DNA of 42,640 nucleotides from Bacteroidota bacterium (GTDB lineage: Bacteria; Bacteroidota; Ignavibacteria; UBA10030; UBA8401), in NCBI GenBank assembly GCA_028873075.1, contig JAGWND010000004.1:1-42640 (forward strand), given 5' to 3'. Within the stretch, counting starts at the first letter, position 1. Each line of letters begins with the position of its first letter. Positions 40,775 through 42,640 of the stretch are shown here, one piece after another. The notes beneath the pieces are model-generated. The model was not told where the DNA came from, did no database searches, and saw only the letters and a program-made list of their open reading frames with translations. The translations under genes and the position numbers were made by a program.

Positions 40775-41494
40775 TCATCTCGGTTTGACCGTCGGACGAA
40801 TATCTATCTCACTGACGTTCGAGCGCGCCGGCATTGAAAGCGCAAAGAGCACGGTATCGGCAACATCTTCCGGTTGAATAATTTTCATCGCATCGTTTGA
40901 ATGATCAGAAAATGCGGTGTTCACAGAACCGGGGCAGATCGTTACGACGCGAATGTTATACTCGCGCACTTCCACCATGAGCGTGCGTGAGAACGCAAGC
41001 AGCCCCCACTTTGTTGCACTGTAGCCTGCACCGCCCGCAAATGTATTCTTTCCCGCTAACGAATCAATGTTGATGATCTCTCCGCTCCGCTGTTTCATCA
41101 TTGTCGGAAGAACAGCTTTGCTGCACAAAAACGCGCCGCGAAGATTGATATTCCACATCCCGTCGAGGTCTTCCTCGCGCGCGTCAACAACGTTCGCAAA
41201 CACTCCGTAGCCCGCATTGTTGATGAGAATATCAATGCGATGAAAATGTTCGAGCGTTGCATGAACAAGACTTGAAATATCGTCACTGCGGGAAACATCA
41301 GTCCGCACTGCCAGCGCCGAGCCGCCGCGCTGCTGTATAATTTTTGCAAGCTCGTTCAATTCCTGTTCCGTACGTGCGGCGAGCGCCACGCTCGCGCCTG
41401 CTTCCGCAAGAGAGACCGCAATCACTCGTCCGATGCCTTTGCTTGCTCCCGTAACGATTGCAACTTTTCCGTTGAGAAATTTTTCCGCGCTCAC
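40775..41494 (-). CDS. SDR-family oxidoreductase
   Basis: A 239-aa classical SDR with TGASKGIG, DILINNAGYG, INIDSLAG (catalytic Ser) and YSATKWGLL (catalytic Tyr and Lys). It belongs to the FabG-like group; its substrate is unknown. The start is GTG at 41494, preceded by GGAAGGTG. It overlaps the adjacent SDR by 4 nt and the FNR reading by 4 nt, so the three genes form a coupled unit. Confidence 0.88.
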   Translation of the reverse strand: MSAEKFLNGKVAIVTGASKGIGRVIAVSLAEAGASVALAARTEQELNELAKIIQQRGGSALAVRTDVSRSDDISSLVHATLEHFHRIDILINNAGYGVFANVVDAREEDLDGMWNINLRGAFLCSKAVLPTMMKQRSGEIINIDSLAGKNTFAGGAGYSATKWGLLAFSRTLMVEVREYNIRVVTICPGSVNTAFSDHSNDAMKIIQPEDVADTVLFALSMPARSNVSEIDIRPTVKPR

Positions 41495-42216
41495 AAATCA
41501 CCTTCCACCGGACGAAGAACGATTTCCTCTGTCAACGCACGCTCCGGCTGGCAATAAATTGAAACGACAACTGAAGCGACATCGTCGGGTTTCATCATTT
41601 TCTCCCGGAATTTTTTTCTCTCGTTCGGGCTCCACATTCCCGTTTCGACTGCGCCGGGAAGAATATCCACAACTTTCACCCCCCTCTTCCGCACTTCGGC
41701 GCGAAGTCCCCGCGTCATTGCAAGCGCGCCGGCTTTCGACGCAGCGTATGCCGATGAATCGACGAACGTTGTTATTGCCGCCACAGAATTGATAGTGAAT
41801 ATCCAGCCTTTGTGCCGCTTCAACATCGAAGGCAACACCGCTTTCGTGCAAAGAAACGTTCCGCGCAAATTCGTATTCACTACATGATCGAATTGTTTCA
41901 CCGAAGTCTTGTCAAACGACGTGAAATACGTAACGCCCGCATTATTCACAAGAACATCAACCGCGCCGAACTTTTTCACAATCGAAGCGTACGCGCGTTC
42001 AACACTTTTTCCCGAGGCAATATCGCACAGAACAACTTCCGCCCGCCCCAACGATTTCACGATTGAGCGGCATACTTCAGTTAACTTTTTCCTGTCCCTT
42101 CCGCTCAGAACAACGCGTGTCCCCATGGCGGCAAATGCCCGCGCAATCGCTTCGCCGATGCCTTTGCTCGAACCGGTAACCCACACGAGCGGGACCTTAC
42201 CTGATATTTTCCTCAT
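41491..42216 (-). CDS. SDR-family oxidoreductase
   Basis: A 241-aa classical SDR with TGSSKGIGEA, DVLVNNAGV, INSVAA and YAASKAGAL. It is similar in length and build to the downstream SDR, so the two probably arose by tandem duplication. The ATG at 42216 is used; the in-frame GTG at 42234 lies in a repeat arm and has no ribosome binding site. The substrate is unknown. Confidence 0.86.
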   Translation of the reverse strand: MRKISGKVPLVWVTGSSKGIGEAIARAFAAMGTRVVLSGRDRKKLTEVCRSIVKSLGRAEVVLCDIASGKSVERAYASIVKKFGAVDVLVNNAGVTYFTSFDKTSVKQFDHVVNTNLRGTFLCTKAVLPSMLKRHKGWIFTINSVAAITTFVDSSAYAASKAGALAMTRGLRAEVRKRGVKVVDILPGAVETGMWSPNERKKFREKMMKPDDVASVVVSIYCQPERALTEEIVLRPVEGDL

Positions 42217-42229
42217 AGAATATTTCTTT

Positions 42230-42314
42230 GCCACGACGACCCAAAGGAATGATTCAAGGTTCAGGAGTCAAGTTTCAACTTCTTTTTTACAAACTTTCTT
42301 CGTGCCTTCGTGGC
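42230..42314. repeat. GCCACGA...TCGTGGC bounded intergenic repeat
   Basis: The arms GCCACGA (42230-42236) and TCGTGGC (42308-42314) enclose TTCAA-type words (GATTCAAGGTTCAGG, TCAAGTTTCAACTTC). It lies between folE and the SDR and combines two repeat styles seen elsewhere in the window. Confidence 0.5.
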
Positions 42315-42327
42315 TAAGCAAGTGCGC

Positions 42328-42640
42328 TCATGCGTATTTGTTCGTAATGAGTGTGAGAAACTCCGAGCGGGTTTTGCTGTTGGTTCTGAATTCCCCTAAC
42401 ATTTCGCTTGTCGTCGCCACAGAATTTTGCTTTTCAACCCCGCGCATCATCATGCACAGGTGATGCGCTTCGCATACAACGCCGACGCCCTCCGGCTTCA
42501 ATTCTTCAAACAGCGTTCTTGCGATTTCACGCGTCATCCGTTCCTGCACTTGCAGCCGGCGGGTAAACACTTCCACAAGCCGGGGAATTTTGCTCAAGCC
42601 GATAATTTGTCCGTTCGGGATGTACGCAACATGAACTTTC
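42328..42640 (-). CDS. folE: GTP cyclohydrolase I, partial (runs off right edge)
   Basis: The C-terminal about 104 residues are present; the N-terminus is beyond the window. [23 protein letters not shown] (core [10 protein letters not shown]), [16 protein letters not shown] (zinc His/Cys) and [18 protein letters not shown] are diagnostic of FolE, which turns GTP into dihydroneopterin triphosphate at the start of folate synthesis. The frame is open to the last base. Confidence 0.95.
   Translation of the reverse strand, partial: KVHVAYIPNGQIIGLSKIPRLVEVFTRRLQVQERMTREIARTLFEELKPEGVGVVCEAHHLCMMMRGVEKQNSVATTSEMLGEFRTNSKTRSEFLTLITNKYA

Noticed and set aside
1-42640. CRISPR arrays, tRNA or rRNA genes, insertion sequences
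   Set aside because: No regularly spaced repeats, cloverleaf-like segments, rRNA signatures or transposase genes were recognised on either strand by eye.

Overview
The window looks like a chromosomal piece of a Gram-negative bacterium of the FCB group, most likely an Ignavibacteria/Kapabacteria-type relative of Chlorobi and Bacteroidetes. Reasons are a metalloprotease-like protein with a type IX secretion (T9SS) sorting-like C-terminus, a PorW/SprE-like TPR lipoprotein, a BamD lipoprotein, a thioredoxin-reductase-like ferredoxin-NADP reductase of the Chlorobium/Bacillus type, and a cytochrome c maturation system with a Cys-type CcmE. The taxonomic call is inference; no rRNA or marker tree was available.

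Layout. 1-450 is a minus-strand regulatory leader whose main gene lies off the left edge: a sigma70-like promoter, a SAM-I riboswitch, an intrinsic terminator, and then a short ORF ending in Cys-Cys-Cys followed by two hairpins. 596-2540 is a small plus-strand operon (zinc-ribbon Yip1-like membrane protein, zincin peptidase, ABM-like protein, hemerythrin). From 2688 to 38851 nearly everything is on the minus strand. In transcription order from the right this is: PorW-like lipoprotein, pyrK, pyrD, folC, rho, thiolase, 3-hydroxybutyryl-CoA dehydrogenase, an inserted restriction-modification pair, acyl-CoA dehydrogenase, LemA, TPM protein, DAHP synthase, a soluble multi-PAS/GAF histidine kinase with two response regulators, a second TPM protein, a nitrilase-like amidase, HtpX, glutamate dehydrogenase, an unknown exported protein, CapA-like, BamD, acyl-CoA thioesterase, an FG-GAP repeat protein, the T9SS protein, ccmABCDEF, ArfB and an SDR. 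A plus-strand Spy/LTxxQ protein sits at 39102-39689. The right end is minus strand again: FNR, two SDRs and a partial folE.

How the genes work together. The ccm cluster is a compact heme-delivery and ligation system without ccmG/ccmH in the window, and its CcmE carries CxxxY instead of HxxxY. Thiolase, hbd and acyl-CoA dehydrogenase form a short-chain acyl-CoA module that is interrupted by an AT-rich restriction-modification cassette flanked by a 9-bp direct repeat. pyrK-pyrD encode the NAD-linked dihydroorotate dehydrogenase.

The most interesting signals are: (i) the SAM riboswitch followed by a poly-cysteine leader ORF with competing hairpins, a possible dual methionine/cysteine control; (ii) the R-M cassette built from a phage-type Dam methylase and an unfamiliar PD-(D/E)XK-like protein; (iii) the Cys-type Ccm system; (iv) an FG-GAP gene with a stop codon just before an in-frame continuation; and (v) several families of intergenic palindromic repeats, some reaching into terminators and coding sequence.
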